DNA from: an uncultured Collinsella sp. | GTDB taxonomy: Bacteria; Actinomycetota; Coriobacteriia; Coriobacteriales; Coriobacteriaceae | DNA length: 32,045 bases | Assembly: GCA_900754525.1 (NCBI GenBank) | Contig: CAAEDE010000042.1 | Span: forward strand, 1-32,045 | Direction of reading: 5' to 3' | The notes under the pieces: model-generated | The model's input: only the letters and a program-made list of their open reading frames with translations | What the model was told of the DNA's origin: nothing | The model's database searches: none | Program-made: the position numbers and the translations under genes | Part shown: piece by piece, positions 8,673-17,625 of the stretch | How positions within the stretch are numbered: the first letter of the stretch is position 1 | Layout: each line of letters opens with the position of its first letter

Positions 8673-9380
8673 CTACCCCCTAAACCATTGAGCAAACAGA
8701 ATAGATGTGCATGCACGGACCATATAAGCAACGGATTTAGAAAGGCTCAGATAGCTCTCGCCCGCCACTCGTTCCCTCATGGAAACCTGTACCTCAGATA
8801 CGGATGCACCCCTTCTCATAAGATACGCAATGGTCTCTGGCTCTGGACTAAGAGAACAATCTGAAGCAAACTTCTCAATCATCTGGTGGTTGAACATACG
8901 AAGCCCACTCGTAGGATCGGAAATGACTTGTCCAGTCGTCATACGAATAATCGAAGAGATCAATCTAGAACCGATCATTCGAGCGGAGTAGTCTTTTTTT
9001 TCTGAAACGAATCGCGAACCGATCACAATATCGGCTCCGCTGGCGCGCATTACCTGCGCCATCACTGAAAGAAATTCCGGGCGATGCTGTCCATCCGCAT
9101 CAAATTGAACGGCGCATGAATAACCATGCCGCAGCGCATATCTCATACCAGTCTGAAAGCCGGCGGTAAGACCAACATTGGTAGGCATATCGATAAAAGG
9201 ATACCGATTCTCCAAACAGATATCACGCGTTCCATCAGTTGATCCATCGTTTATGATGATGAAATCAATTGAAGGAGCCTTCTGTTTGAGCTCTTCAATT
9301 GTCGACCTAAGGCTTTCCTCCTCATTGTAGGCGGGCACAATCGCCAAGATCCGTTCCGTCATACCAATCCAAACATGCAT
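8673..9380 (-). CDS. Polyprenyl-phosphate-type family 2 glycosyltransferase (235 aa)
   Basis: This is a single GT-A domain resembling dolichyl-phosphate mannosyltransferase. LAIVPAYNEEESL gives the nucleotide-binding start, IIINDGSTDGT and FDADGQHRPE give the DxD-type metal site, and IGSRFV plus DPTSGLRMF are typical of DPM1-like enzymes. It probably transfers a sugar from a nucleotide donor to a polyprenyl phosphate carrier, with the adjacent DUF2304 protein as partner. No C-terminal membrane spans are present. The first ATG is at 9380. The seventh residue is also Met (9362) and begins where family members usually start. Neither has a strong ribosome site. Confidence 0.85.
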   Translation of the reverse strand: MHVWIGMTERILAIVPAYNEEESLRSTIEELKQKAPSIDFIIINDGSTDGTRDICLENRYPFIDMPTNVGLTAGFQTGMRYALRHGYSCAVQFDADGQHRPEFLSVMAQVMRASGADIVIGSRFVSEKKDYSARMIGSRLISSIIRMTTGQVISDPTSGLRMFNHQMIEKFASDCSLSPEPETIAYLMRRGASVSEVQVSMRERVAGESYLSLSKSVAYMVRACTSILFAQWFRG

Positions 9381-9448
9381 TCCAACAGTTCAATAAGTAT
9401 ACGCGATGCGTGTGTGCACGTTCGCCGTAAGCTCGATTCGAGACAGCT

Positions 9449-10531
9449 CTACCAACTCATCGTTTGCCCCGATCGAGAAAGCATACAGCGATACATGAAA
9501 ATGAGCTGCCCAAATAGATGCATACGATACGCACACAGAGCAATATATGCCTTAAGGAACAGGCCTTTTTTCGTGAAACAATAGTTCATTCCAAGGTAAT
9601 CACTTGCCTGCCACTCTGAAAAATTGGAATCAAGAAAACCCTTAGCCTCTGCTGCAAATCTTCGATGATCTTCTGCTGACCCCTCAATCCTAAATTGCAT
9701 TGACACGCCAAGGTGCACAAATGCAATCACAGACAGAACCTCAAGATAGCTCGAGGGGGCACCCATACTTTCATAGATACCACGCACTTGCTGAAGAGAA
9801 TTCATTCCAGCAAGAACCTGATTGTAAGTAACGCTGTTGATAAGCGAACCCGATCGAACGTAGTAATTCACGAGGGGCTCGGGCACAAAGGAAACTCGCC
9901 CCCGCACCCTAAGACCCGCAAGGAGAAGAAGAATCAAGTCATCAAACATAACAGGCTCGTCATCAATCTGTGGAATTGACTTGAGAACTTGGGCACGAAA
10001 AAGCTTGTTCCAAGGAGCTGGATTGACGGAAATCATTTCCTCAGGATGCTCGGGAACTAAAAAAGACGTACGCTCGGAACAGAACTCCTCACTAAGGATC
10101 TCATCAGTTCCCGAACGCTTGCGATAAAAGCCACAAATAGTGATATCCGAATCGGTTTGAGTGGCCTTCTCGTACAGGGCAAGCAAATAACGGGCATCGA
10201 CAGTATCATCTCCATCTACAAACGCGATGTAGTCACCTTTTGCAGCAGAAATACCATCAAGCCGAGCCGCCCACGGACCTTCGTTATCTTTAGAAATTAA
10301 GTTGACCAAGCTGGACCTAAGAGCAAACTCCGCCAAAACACCAGCGGTGTTGTCGGTAGAGCCATCATCGATGCAGATAATCTCCTGGGGGAGAAGTTCT
10401 TGTGAAAGGAGAGAATCCAAGCAAGCGCTAATATATTCCTCACAGTTATAGCAAGGGACAACAACACTAATCGGTGCTGATTCCTTTAGCGTGTCTTTCG
10501 TCGTGCACTCATTCTGTTCGGGCAAATTCAT
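9449..10531 (-). CDS. Family 2 glycosyltransferase (360 aa)
   Basis: This is a GT-A enzyme with the usual start ISVVVPCYNCEEYI (about residues 21-34), then IICIDDGSTDNT and FVDGDDTVDARY holding the DxD metal site. The C-terminal third is helical and variable, as in capsule and exopolysaccharide enzymes. It probably adds one sugar to a repeat unit on the cytoplasmic membrane face. The ATG at 10531 follows AAGGGGG with 6-7 bases spacing, a good ribosome site. It is divergent from the Wzx-type gene, and the 123-base gap should hold promoters for both. Substrate unknown. Confidence 0.88.
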   Translation of the reverse strand: MNLPEQNECTTKDTLKESAPISVVVPCYNCEEYISACLDSLLSQELLPQEIICIDDGSTDNTAGVLAEFALRSSLVNLISKDNEGPWAARLDGISAAKGDYIAFVDGDDTVDARYLLALYEKATQTDSDITICGFYRKRSGTDEILSEEFCSERTSFLVPEHPEEMISVNPAPWNKLFRAQVLKSIPQIDDEPVMFDDLILLLLAGLRVRGRVSFVPEPLVNYYVRSGSLINSVTYNQVLAGMNSLQQVRGIYESMGAPSSYLEVLSVIAFVHLGVSMQFRIEGSAEDHRRFAAEAKGFLDSNFSEWQASDYLGMNYCFTKKGLFLKAYIALCAYRMHLFGQLIFMYRCMLSRSGQTMSW

Positions 10532-10654
10532 GCTATTCCCCCTTCTTTTCGCCCATCACATTTGGGTATAGATTGCTGAATCACGAACAGCGCTTAAAAC
10601 ATTCTAATAGAGTTAAAATATCCGTATTTCACTCTAGACCCGCTTGGAAATTAC

Positions 10655-11896
10655 ATGAACACCGAGACTCAAAAGTCACTCAAATCGAATATGATCTGGA
10701 ACTCAATCGGGTCCCTAACGTACTTTGGATGCCAATGGCTCATCACTATCCTAGTTGTCCGTTTATCATCAGGATATGAGACTGCGGGTACGCTAGCGTT
10801 TGCAATGTCCATAGCCAATATCTTTACTCCACTCGCCCTCTATCGAATGAGAACATACCAAGTCTCAGACCTCGCAAATATCAACTCGACTGCCGATTAC
10901 ATGGGCTTCAGAATCATAACGTGCGCAATCGCCATCATCGCTTGCGGGATATACTCCGCATTCACCTGCCCTGCAAGCGCGCTTCCCAGCATTCTTCTGT
11001 ATCTCGTGTTCAAAACACTTGAACAGCTCATTGATGTTATTGCCGGTCTCGAACAGAAGGTCATGAGACTCGACCTCGCTGGAAAATCGTTCATCATTCG
11101 TGGTGTTCTGACGCTCATCTCGTTTTGTGTGACGCTCTCAGCAACGGGAAGTCTCCCGCTTTCGATAACCTCAATGTCCGTAGTCACCATCGCCATCGGA
11201 ATGACCTACGATATACCAAATGGAGCACGGTACGACTCGATTGTCCCGAGTTTCCGTTGGTCGAGAATTGAACCGCTTTTAAAATCCTGCTTCTCTGTAA
11301 CAATCGCGGCAGTGGCAGCGGGAGCAGTCATGACAATCCCCAAGCAGTACCTCGGCATGTCACTCGGCGAAGAGATGCTCGGCATCTACTCGTCACTCGC
11401 GTCGCCCGTTGCGATTGTGCAGATAGGTGGAACGTATGTCTACGCCCCATTGATAGGAATGTTCGCTGAACGATACATGGATCGCGATAAATCAGGATTC
11501 GTAAAAATTCTAACGCGGGCGACGTTCGCCATGGTGGGGATCGGACTTATAGCCTGCATTGCGTTCTTCCTTGTTGGAAAGCCCGTACTCAAGCTACTAT
11601 TTGGTGAAGGCATTCTCGCGTATTCTGGGCTCGTGCCACCAATGATCGCCACCTCAATGATTACCGGCTACTACCTCTTTCTGAGTGACCTGCTCCTCAC
11701 TATGCGGGAATTCATGGGGAGTACGCTTGGCGGTATTCTCGCCTTAATCGCTTCAGTTATCCTTGCCCTCCCGCTCATTAACTCAACAGCGATGAACGGA
11801 GTCAGCCTCACTGGATCAATCGCATACGGAATAGGAATCGTGATCAGCCTCATATTTGTCCACAAGCAGCTTTTGCTCCGCTGCAAAACGAATTGA
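10655..11896 (+). CDS. Wzx-like polysaccharide flippase (oligosaccharide exporter family, 413 aa)
   Basis: This polytopic protein has about 12 hydrophobic spans and the N-terminus SLKSNMIWNSIGSLTYFGCQW, which is typical of polysaccharide-transport proteins of the MOP superfamily. Such flippases turn undecaprenyl-diphosphate-linked repeat units from the inner to the outer membrane face. It is the only complete polysaccharide exporter in the window. A fragment of the competing ABC-type exporter lies at 18882-19145. The ribosome site is weak (TTGGA). Base composition is AT-rich compared with the suf genes. It ends 50 bases before the convergent hipA remnant. Confidence 0.85.
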   Translation: MNTETQKSLKSNMIWNSIGSLTYFGCQWLITILVVRLSSGYETAGTLAFAMSIANIFTPLALYRMRTYQVSDLANINSTADYMGFRIITCAIAIIACGIYSAFTCPASALPSILLYLVFKTLEQLIDVIAGLEQKVMRLDLAGKSFIIRGVLTLISFCVTLSATGSLPLSITSMSVVTIAIGMTYDIPNGARYDSIVPSFRWSRIEPLLKSCFSVTIAAVAAGAVMTIPKQYLGMSLGEEMLGIYSSLASPVAIVQIGGTYVYAPLIGMFAERYMDRDKSGFVKILTRATFAMVGIGLIACIAFFLVGKPVLKLLFGEGILAYSGLVPPMIATSMITGYYLFLSDLLLTMREFMGSTLGGILALIASVILALPLINSTAMNGVSLTGSIAYGIGIVISLIFVHKQLLLRCKTN

Positions 11897-11946
11897 TAAG
11901 CTGCTATCGAGCCTTCTGAGCAAAGTTAAGGAGGTATTGAACCATC

Positions 11947-13104
11947 TCAAGCACGCGCCGGCTGGCTGAAGGGTGAATCCGGCTCAAGTGTATAGAGCAG
12001 CCCATCGGCGCCGCGATGCTCAATCATATTTGCAAAGGAAGAAACCCCCATCTCCAACCGGAGATTCTCATATATGGTTGTATCGAGTACGTCGTACAGC
12101 GGAGCCAACCCCACCAGTTCCCAATCCTCATCGTATAAAACGACCAATTTTTGAGATGGTTGTCCGCATTGCCAATCATGAAATGAAACAGCTGTCTATA
12201 CACCAGGGAAATCCTGTCTTGGTACGGATCGGGCGACATCTCTGATATGAGGGAGACAAGCCGATTGAGATAGGAGACTCCGCTCGGTTCGTATTTGAAA
12301 TCCGCCCCTAAGAGACCCGAAGCCTGACAAGCATCAACCTGGTGAAGCCTCCTAGGGACAGCGAGCCCGCCAATATGTCGAGCCCCTGCCGACGGAATCT
12401 CCCTATCGTATCGCTCCATTACCAAAATTGGAGCCGTGCCACCAGTGCGGATGAGGAAACAATCTGGCGTATCAATCTCGAATAGCCTTGCCGCTCGCAG
12501 GCAAATCGCCTCATTGACCGTCTCGTTGGGGCAAACACTGTTGCAGGCCTTTAGAATGTGCGTGCTCAGCGCAGCACCTCGTGGCAGAAACCACGCCCTC
12601 TCTTTAGAACCGGGAGCAAGGTAGAGTCCAATTTTTGACTGTGCACCCGCTAGAGATATGCGGCTCTTCAACGAGTAGCTCACGGCGGTCTCACCCGGCG
12701 CTTCCGCAAGCCTGACAAGATCGTTGGTCGCCAGCGGCTCATATGCCCTTGAAACTCAACCTGGCCCTCGTCCGCGGAGAAAATCAAAGCGCCAATCGGC
12801 TCGTTGCGCACAGCCTCAAGAACGGTAAAAAATCGTTTCTGCCCGCACGCGTTGAGCGCTCAAACGCCTCCCGCATCGGACCTTCCGGAATCAGACCATC
12901 GAAAAATGCTCTCGTTTCTCGAGCAGAAAACCTACCAGAAACCAAAGGCATGCTCCCAGAGATAGGAGCAGCCGTGGACCTATTTAGATACGCCGGGTCA
13001 TACGAGAACCTCGGACCCTCCTCACCTCCACGTCCAGATTTCTCAAGACGCCCCACGAGTTCGTAAGAACCGTGATACTCCCTCGACACATTCAAGCTAC
13101 GCAT
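11947..13104 (-). pseudogene. hipA: hipA toxin kinase, broken by three one-base frameshifts
   Basis: Spliced across frames, the product would be about 386 aa, normal for HipA, a serine/threonine kinase that inactivates aminoacyl-tRNA synthetase in the E. coli system. Landmarks in order are an N-terminal HipA domain, SLAGAQSKIGLYL, THILK (ATP lysine), LVMERYDR, VPRRLHQVDACQASG, IGNADNHLKNWS (catalytic Asp/Asn) and LAPLYDVLDT. Frames change at the A-run 12827-12832, the CCC at 12746-12748 and the AAAA at 12137-12140. Each is repaired by adding one base to the homopolymer. Together they remove three bases, so the last segment returns to the first frame. The start overlaps the end of hipB by 8 bases. 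Either the toxin is dead, or these are homopolymer sequencing errors. Confidence 0.85.
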
Positions 13105-13414
13105 CGAGATCCCTCACCTTCAAGCGTACTTCCACCCCAAGCAGCTCCGCGTAATCCAGCACGACGCCCAGCTGTGCCGTCCGCTTTCCGCGCTCAATCT
13201 CGCCAAGGACACGGGCAGAATGTCCGCAATATGCACCAGCCGTTTCCTGCGTAAAGCCGAGCTCTTTTCTTCGCCTTCTCAGCGCATCCCCAATCAGCGC
13301 CGCAGTTGAAGCCCGCTCGTCCCGCAGCGGTCGCTCGCGCTCGCTGAGATGGACCCCCACACCCGTAGGAATAGCCTGCCTGCCCCTTATCGCCATAACC
13401 AAACCACCAGACAT
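13097..13414 (-). CDS. hipB: HipB-like XRE-family antitoxin
   Basis: This is a helix-turn-helix DNA-binding protein. The HTH_3 domain lies in ALIGDALRRRRKELGFTQETAGAYCGHSARVLGEIERGKRTAQLGVVLDYAELLGVEVRL. It should bind its own promoter and neutralise HipA. The N-terminal 30 residues are atypical, so the true start is uncertain: ATG at 13414, the internal ATG at residue 7 (13396) or the GTG near residue 19. None has a strong ribosome site. The stop overlaps the hipA start, the normal hipBA arrangement. A 48-bp hairpin lies 22 bases upstream and is the likely operator. With hipA broken, this may now be an orphan antitoxin. Confidence 0.82.
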   Translation of the reverse strand: MSGGLVMAIRGRQAIPTGVGVHLSERERPLRDERASTAALIGDALRRRRKELGFTQETAGAYCGHSARVLGEIERGKRTAQLGVVLDYAELLGVEVRLKVRDLDA

Positions 13415-13435
13415 TCGTCACACATGAGATTTCAT

Positions 13436-13483
13436 ACTGCTCGGTCATATTTTAAGCCTTCGGCTTATATATGACCGAGCAGT
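13436..13483. promoter_or_regulatory. Long palindrome upstream of hipB, probable operator or hairpin
   Basis: ACTGCTCGGTCATAT at 13436-13450 is perfectly repeated in inverse at 13469-13483. Inside it, AAGCC/GGCTT (13454-13458 and 13462-13466) adds five more pairs around a 3-base loop. It lies directly in front of hipB, where HipB-type repressors bind paired inverted sites. It could equally act as an RNA stem. The long perfect arms are unusual for a simple operator. Confidence 0.6.
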
Positions 13484-14040
13484 AAGATTTTATATGAAAC
13501 GCCAATATCTTATCGGGCGGTAAGATTGCTGTATCAAAATCCCAAGGTTTGCGTTGAAGCAATCCCGCTTCAGCAGGCAGATACAACGAATTGCAGTGCA
13601 TAACAAGCATGCGCATCTACAGGGCAACACCAGATCTCGCACATGCAATCCGCCGTCGAACAATCATCCAGTGATGACAAGCAGGAAACCCCGCATGCTG
13701 TGAGTTATCCAGATTCATAGTGAGAGGTATCCCATTTTGGCGGCTTTCGTCTGAAGGAGCGGGATAATCCGCTTCGAGTACACGCAACAGGCGCCTCTGG
13801 GCCTCTTATATGAAAATGAGCACAAATCGACTTGGAATTCAGCAGCAAGGGCAATCGTATGGCATTTGCCACAGCAAAAAGTAAGATACCTAGAGCCTCC
13901 CCTTTCGCCATAAAAGCACGCCTCAACAGATGTTGTGCTCCCTCAACTCCGCAGTGCAGCCAGAGCATACAACCAGAGCCAGTATTTTGTCCGAACGACA
14001 TGTCACACTGTAAACACGTTCAATAACGAAGGAGGCAGAC
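13484..14040. other. 557-base gap without a credible gene
   Basis: This lies between the hipB palindrome and the membrane-protein gene at 14041. A 98-codon minus frame (13705-14001) and a 64-codon plus frame (13832-14026) overlap each other and lack ribosome sites and motifs. The promoter of the 14041 gene is expected here, but I see no convincing -35/-10 pair. Confidence 0.45.
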
Positions 14041-15045
14041 ATGGACCAACAACACGATACAAACGATAACCCCTGGACCATTTTACAAAGGTTATGCGGC
14101 TACATTAAACAAGGGCAGGAGCGCATACCCCTTGAAGGCTATCAATCGACCATACGGACATATAGGAACGCACTTGTTAGGTCTGTATGCAATAACGGAA
14201 TTGGCAACATTACCATTTTTATCGGCTTCTTATCGGGAATCTGCGAGCTTGCAGCTGTTTTCGCAATCCAACTGGCGCCAAAATTCTTTTCTGGACTCGC
14301 AGACAATCCAGGCTGGAATGCCTACACAGAAATAAGTCCAATCACAACAGTTGCCTTCGGTCTGGCTGTTCTTGCGATTGGCAAAATCTTCTCATATGTC
14401 TCATCTGAAAAATACAAAGCAAGGCGTGGGCTACCCTCCGTATATCCCCCTTATCGCTGTTCGTGGGCAAACATTTGTTGCACACTCCTGTTCTCCCTCA
14501 TCCTTTTTTACGCTTGTCTATATTTCTTATCCACCAGCTTCTGGCCCATATGCCTTTTAAGCGCCACCATTTCCGTTTTCCGACTCTCTTGGCTGCTACC
14601 CTCATCAGTTCAGATTCCAACAATCAAAGGTCATAAAGAAAAGACCATTCGACTCAATCCTGCGCTTCGTTTATCAATTGCGCTTTTTGCACCCCTATCA
14701 GTTGGCCTTGCAATCTTTAAACTTAATCCTTGGCCAGCCTTGCCCCCGTCACAACTTCTAGCCATGACACTAGCGGTGCAACTCTTGTTACTCATGCTCT
14801 GGATAGCCGCATCGGGTTCACAAGTGGTTCCAATTTGGCATCAGGAACATCGAAAGAATCGAACACGCAATAAAGCAACTGAGCCCAGGGAAGAAGATGT
14901 GCGAACACCAGAAGGGTGGTTTATCCGCAACCTTCCATATAATGTGTTCGAGCTCATCTGCCTGTTCACACTCCTCGTGATCGCTCCCATCATCCCAGCG
15001 CCAATCTTCATTTCACTCGATCTGATACCAGTGTTCGCGCCGTAA
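14041..15045 (+). CDS. Uncharacterised multi-span membrane protein (334 aa)
   Basis: I do not recognise the family. A hydrophilic N-terminus of about 50 residues is followed by roughly seven hydrophobic stretches: about 55-80, 100-120, 148-168, 170-190, 208-225, 235-258 and 306-330. A basic loop (HQEHRKNRTRNKATEPREED) lies before the last span. The protein ends six residues after a hydrophobic tail. The ribosome site GAAGGAGG six bases before the ATG is the best in the island and supports a real gene. It stands alone among a dead toxin locus, a nuclease fragment and an IS element, so acquisition is likely. No transporter or enzyme motif is visible. Confidence 0.75.
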   Translation: MDQQHDTNDNPWTILQRLCGYIKQGQERIPLEGYQSTIRTYRNALVRSVCNNGIGNITIFIGFLSGICELAAVFAIQLAPKFFSGLADNPGWNAYTEISPITTVAFGLAVLAIGKIFSYVSSEKYKARRGLPSVYPPYRCSWANICCTLLFSLILFYACLYFLSTSFWPICLLSATISVFRLSWLLPSSVQIPTIKGHKEKTIRLNPALRLSIALFAPLSVGLAIFKLNPWPALPPSQLLAMTLAVQLLLLMLWIAASGSQVVPIWHQEHRKNRTRNKATEPREEDVRTPEGWFIRNLPYNVFELICLFTLLVIAPIIPAPIFISLDLIPVFAP

Positions 15046-15152
15046 CCATCACGAATTACATCAATGGAACGAATAATCTATTAAGGAATCGGCAAGTTGT
15101 CTCAGGGACAAGCCCTTTACGTCGGGAAAGCACGCTCTCTCCAACCGCAGCA

Positions 15153-15610
15153 TCACACACCTGAAGCCGGCACAGCCACGCGTTTGCCGGAGCACGCTAT
15201 TCCCCAACGGACGAGGCCGCGCGCCAGCTCAGGCAGAGGACCGGCATCGTATCCCTTCTCGACGACCCGCCCCAAAACACGCTGCTCAAGCTCATTAAGC
15301 TCCACCGTGCTCGCATCCTTACGATACCCCAACTCGATGGTAACCAAAGGACGCCTGCCGTCGAAGAGCAGTGCACGCTCGGGCACCAGCTGGATATCGG
15401 GCCTACCCTCGACAGCCTCACTATTGGGCACTGGATCGCCGGACACCTTGATACCAAAGCACAGGCCGAGCAAGAGCATGTGAAAGGAACTCACCGACGT
15501 TATATCGAAATGGCTAGTAGAACATCGAGAATTATCGCGAAATCACGCCGCAGCACCCCAGCCCCACCAGTCACCAGCGCCTCATGCAAGGCGCCGATTA
15601 ATTGTTACAC
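15153..15610 (-). pseudogene. C-terminal remnant of an AAA-ATPase-like/PD-(D/E)XK (DUF1703-type) protein
   Basis: The readable part (GTG at 15494 to stop 15153) contains FHMLLLGLCFGIKVSGDPV, GRPDIQLVP, RPLVTIELGYRKD and ARGLVRWGIACSGKRVAV. This is the C-terminal nuclease-like domain of proteins with an N-terminal AAA-ATPase-like domain (PF09820) and DUF1703/PDDEXK_9 (PF08011). The core Asp and Glu-Leu-(Gly) strand residues are visible, though the usual ELK lysine is replaced by ELG. Further upstream, ALHEALVTGGAGVLRRDFAIILDVLLAIS continues the same protein in other frames to about 15610. The N-terminal ATPase is absent and the remnant stops about 30 bases before the IS end. Full relatives are about 500 residues. 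Confidence 0.7.
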
Positions 15611-15635
15611 CAAGGCAGGAAATCAACCCTCAATT

Positions 15636-16900
15636 TCAAACGGGACTGCGGACGTTTTCCCGTGCGTCCTGCACCGCGTAGTCCATCGCCGCTCGGCGTT
15701 CGTCCGGGGTCATCCACCCCAGCCTCTGCGAGATCCTGCCCGAGCGGTACCACTCCATCCAGGCGTCGAGCGGGCCCGCGAACTCGCCGAGCGTGGTCCC
15801 GGTCCAGCCCCTCGCGTAGTAGAACTCCTGCTTGAGCGGGCCGAAGAAGCCCTCCGCCCGAGCGTTGTCGCAGCTCATGCCCTTGCGGGACATGCTGCGA
15901 CGCAGGCCGTGGGACTCGCACCTCGCGATCCACGACGCCGTCCGGTAGTGCACGCCCCGGTCGCTGTGGACGCAGGGGCGCTCCCCGGGGAGCAGGGCCC
16001 CGCACGCCCTCTCGAGCGCGGCGTCCGCCACGGCCGCGGAGGGCCGCAGGCCGATTCCCCAGTCGGCTGGCCTGCCGTCGAAGCAGTCTACCACCGGGTT
16101 CAGGTAGACCTTCGCGCCGCTCGGGTGCCTCATCTCGGCCATGTCGGCGACCCACAGCTCGTTGGGGGCCGCGGCGCGGAAGTCGTGGGTGCCGTCGGCG
16201 CGGAGCGGCAGGCTCGGGGGCGCCGGCGAGGTCTCGCCGGTGTAGCTGCTTCACCTCCTGCGGCGCCTCCTCCTGGCCGTGAGCCCCACCTCGCGCATCA
16301 GCCTGCGCACGACCTTCCCGCTCACGCGGACGCCGCCGCGGCGCAGCTGCGCCCAGACGGGCCGGTAGCCGCGCCGGCCGCACGCCTCGAAGGCCGTCTC
16401 CACCAGCGGCCGCAGCTCGTCGTCGCGCGCCCCGCGCGGGCGCGGTGGTAGCACCAGGTCCTGCGGGGTATCTCAAGGAAGCGGGCAATCGCCGACGTCG
16501 GTAGACCGGTCGCCAGCCTCAATCTCTCTCCGAGCTCGCACCTGCTCCGCATCGGGATCGAAAAGGGGGTGCGAGCCCCCTTTTAGGTTGTCCAACACCG
16601 CCCTGAGCAGCAGTTTCTCGATCTGGTCGGGCGTCATCTCGGCGAGCGGCCCCGTCTCCGGATGCCCGTACGGCCCCCTGACCTCGGTCTTCACTCGGGC
16701 TCCCCCTCGGGTCGTTCGGGCATCGTCGCCCCCGATTCTACCCGAGCCCCAGGCCTGCCGGTGCAGCTCCTGGGCAGGTCCCCGACCGACCACCTCTTGG
16801 CGGCGCCCATCCCGACGCCGGCGAACTTCGCCGCGTCCCTCACGATCATGCCGTCCCCGCGCGCGAGCAGGAACAGCTCGATGTCCTCCTTAATGTACAT
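15636..16900 (-). pseudogene. IS3-family transposase (OrfA plus OrfB), multiply broken
   Basis: OrfA begins at the ATG at 16900 (MYIKEDIELFLLARGDGM and AKFAGVGMGAAKRWS, a helix-turn-helix) and stops at 16691. Matching pieces then appear in alternating frames: EMTPDQIEKLLLRAVLDNLKGG, RCELGERLRLATGLPTSAIARFLEIPRRTW, then RPLVETAFEACGRRGYRPVW. An in-frame TGA at 16251-16253 follows the arginine run. The integrase core then reads through: LWVADMAEMRHPSGAKVYLNPV, HSDRGVHYRTASW and SCDNARAEGFFGPLKQEFYY. The DDE acids (Asp in VADM, Asp in HSDRG, Glu in AEGFFG) all remain. An OrfA/OrfB frame change is normal in IS3 elements, but the extra shifts and the stop codon indicate inactivation. Confidence 0.82.
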
Positions 16901-16954
16901 GCGAGCCTTCAGCCTGGACGCCGTCGAGGTGTCCAACTTTTTGTCCGCAGTCCC
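15642..16954 (-). mobile_element. Decayed IS3-family insertion sequence
   Basis: A 1.3-kb element is bounded by 12-bp perfect terminal inverted repeats: GGGACTGCGGAC at 15642-15653 and its complement at 16943-16954. The transposase reads on the minus strand. Outer boundaries are approximate, because the transposase stop codon (15636-15638) lies just outside the repeat, and I see no clear target-site duplication. High-GC composition differs from the flanking island. Confidence 0.8.
16561..16584 (-). repeat. Hairpin inside the IS3 transposase gene at a frame junction
   Basis: AAAAGGGGG (16561-16569) pairs with CCCCCTTTT (16576-16584) around a 6-base loop. On the coding strand the stem begins at CTAAAAGGGGGC, where the OrfA-side frame (NLKGG) gives way to the RCELGERL frame. 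IS3 elements often use a slippery run plus a downstream stem for programmed frameshifting. Here the required shift is +1 rather than the usual -1, so decay is also possible. Confidence 0.5.
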
Positions 16955-17076
16955 TAGTAACTCAAATGCGCGAATCTGAGGTCGGAGCCATCGGGATGGG
17001 CGACCATGCAACCCTTATCCTCACAAACTCACAAGGCCTCAAATGGAAGCTGGTTTTAATCTGTGTAAAGACAAAC

Positions 17077-17559
17077 TCACTCACCCTCATATTCTGCCCC
17101 AATTGTCTCAAGTGCAAAAAGGAGTCTGACGAGCGAACGCTTTCTCCAACTAGAATAATGCCATAGAGCGAAAGCTATCATTATACAGAGGAGAAACAGC
17201 ATGAGTCTTGAGAGGTCAGTCACGCCAATCAGGCCCGTTGCTGCGTAGACTGATAATAAGGCAAGCACAAAATTAAGAGCTGTGCAATCGTCTGAAACGG
17301 ATTTTGCGACATCACGAATGATGCGGATTTTCTTAAAGAGAGAAATCTCCCGGGATTCTTCGCCATCGATCAAGCGATGACCTCCGACAGGATAAAAGGG
17401 GAGCAGCCTGAGAGCATGTTCTACTTGCCGCACATCTCCCCTGCTTTTGTTGGACACCTTACAGAGGTATCCGAGTTCTTTGCATCCAAAGCCTTCATAA
17501 ATAAGGTGAAGCCTCTGTGCACAATATTGATTCCACTCAATCAAGATAGTCTCCTTCAA
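17077..17559 (-). CDS. Small protein with two C-terminal membrane spans, unknown function
   Basis: I do not recognise the family. The first 90-100 residues are soluble and partly basic and cysteine-containing (CKELGYLCKVSNKSRGDVRQVEHALRLLPFYP). Two hydrophobic helices follow, LNFVLALLSVYAATGLIGV and LMLFLLCIMIAFALWHY. The listed start is a TTG at 17559. A TTG at 17544 is better placed, six bases after GAAGGAG, giving about 155 residues. It lies downstream of the AAA ATPase on the same strand (66-base gap) and may be cotranscribed. A membrane partner or effector of the ATPase is speculation. Confidence 0.6.
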   Translation of the reverse strand: MKETILIEWNQYCAQRLHLIYEGFGCKELGYLCKVSNKSRGDVRQVEHALRLLPFYPVGGHRLIDGEESREISLFKKIRIIRDVAKSVSDDCTALNFVLALLSVYAATGLIGVTDLSRLMLFLLCIMIAFALWHYSSWRKRSLVRLLFALETIGAEYEGE

Positions 17560-17625
17560 ATTACATGAAGACGCTGGCCCGTACTTTAATCTCCACCCGA
17601 TAACACCCGCCAGTCACCAGATCAA

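Noticed and set aside
15598..16488. 296-codon minus frame across the IS3 element
   Set aside because: Arginine/glycine/alanine-rich shadow of the transposase. The DDE core is in another frame.
16561..16584. Functional programmed frameshift site in the IS3 transposase
   Set aside because: The needed shift is +1, not the usual -1. Further frame breaks and a nonsense codon downstream mean no full transposase could be made anyway.
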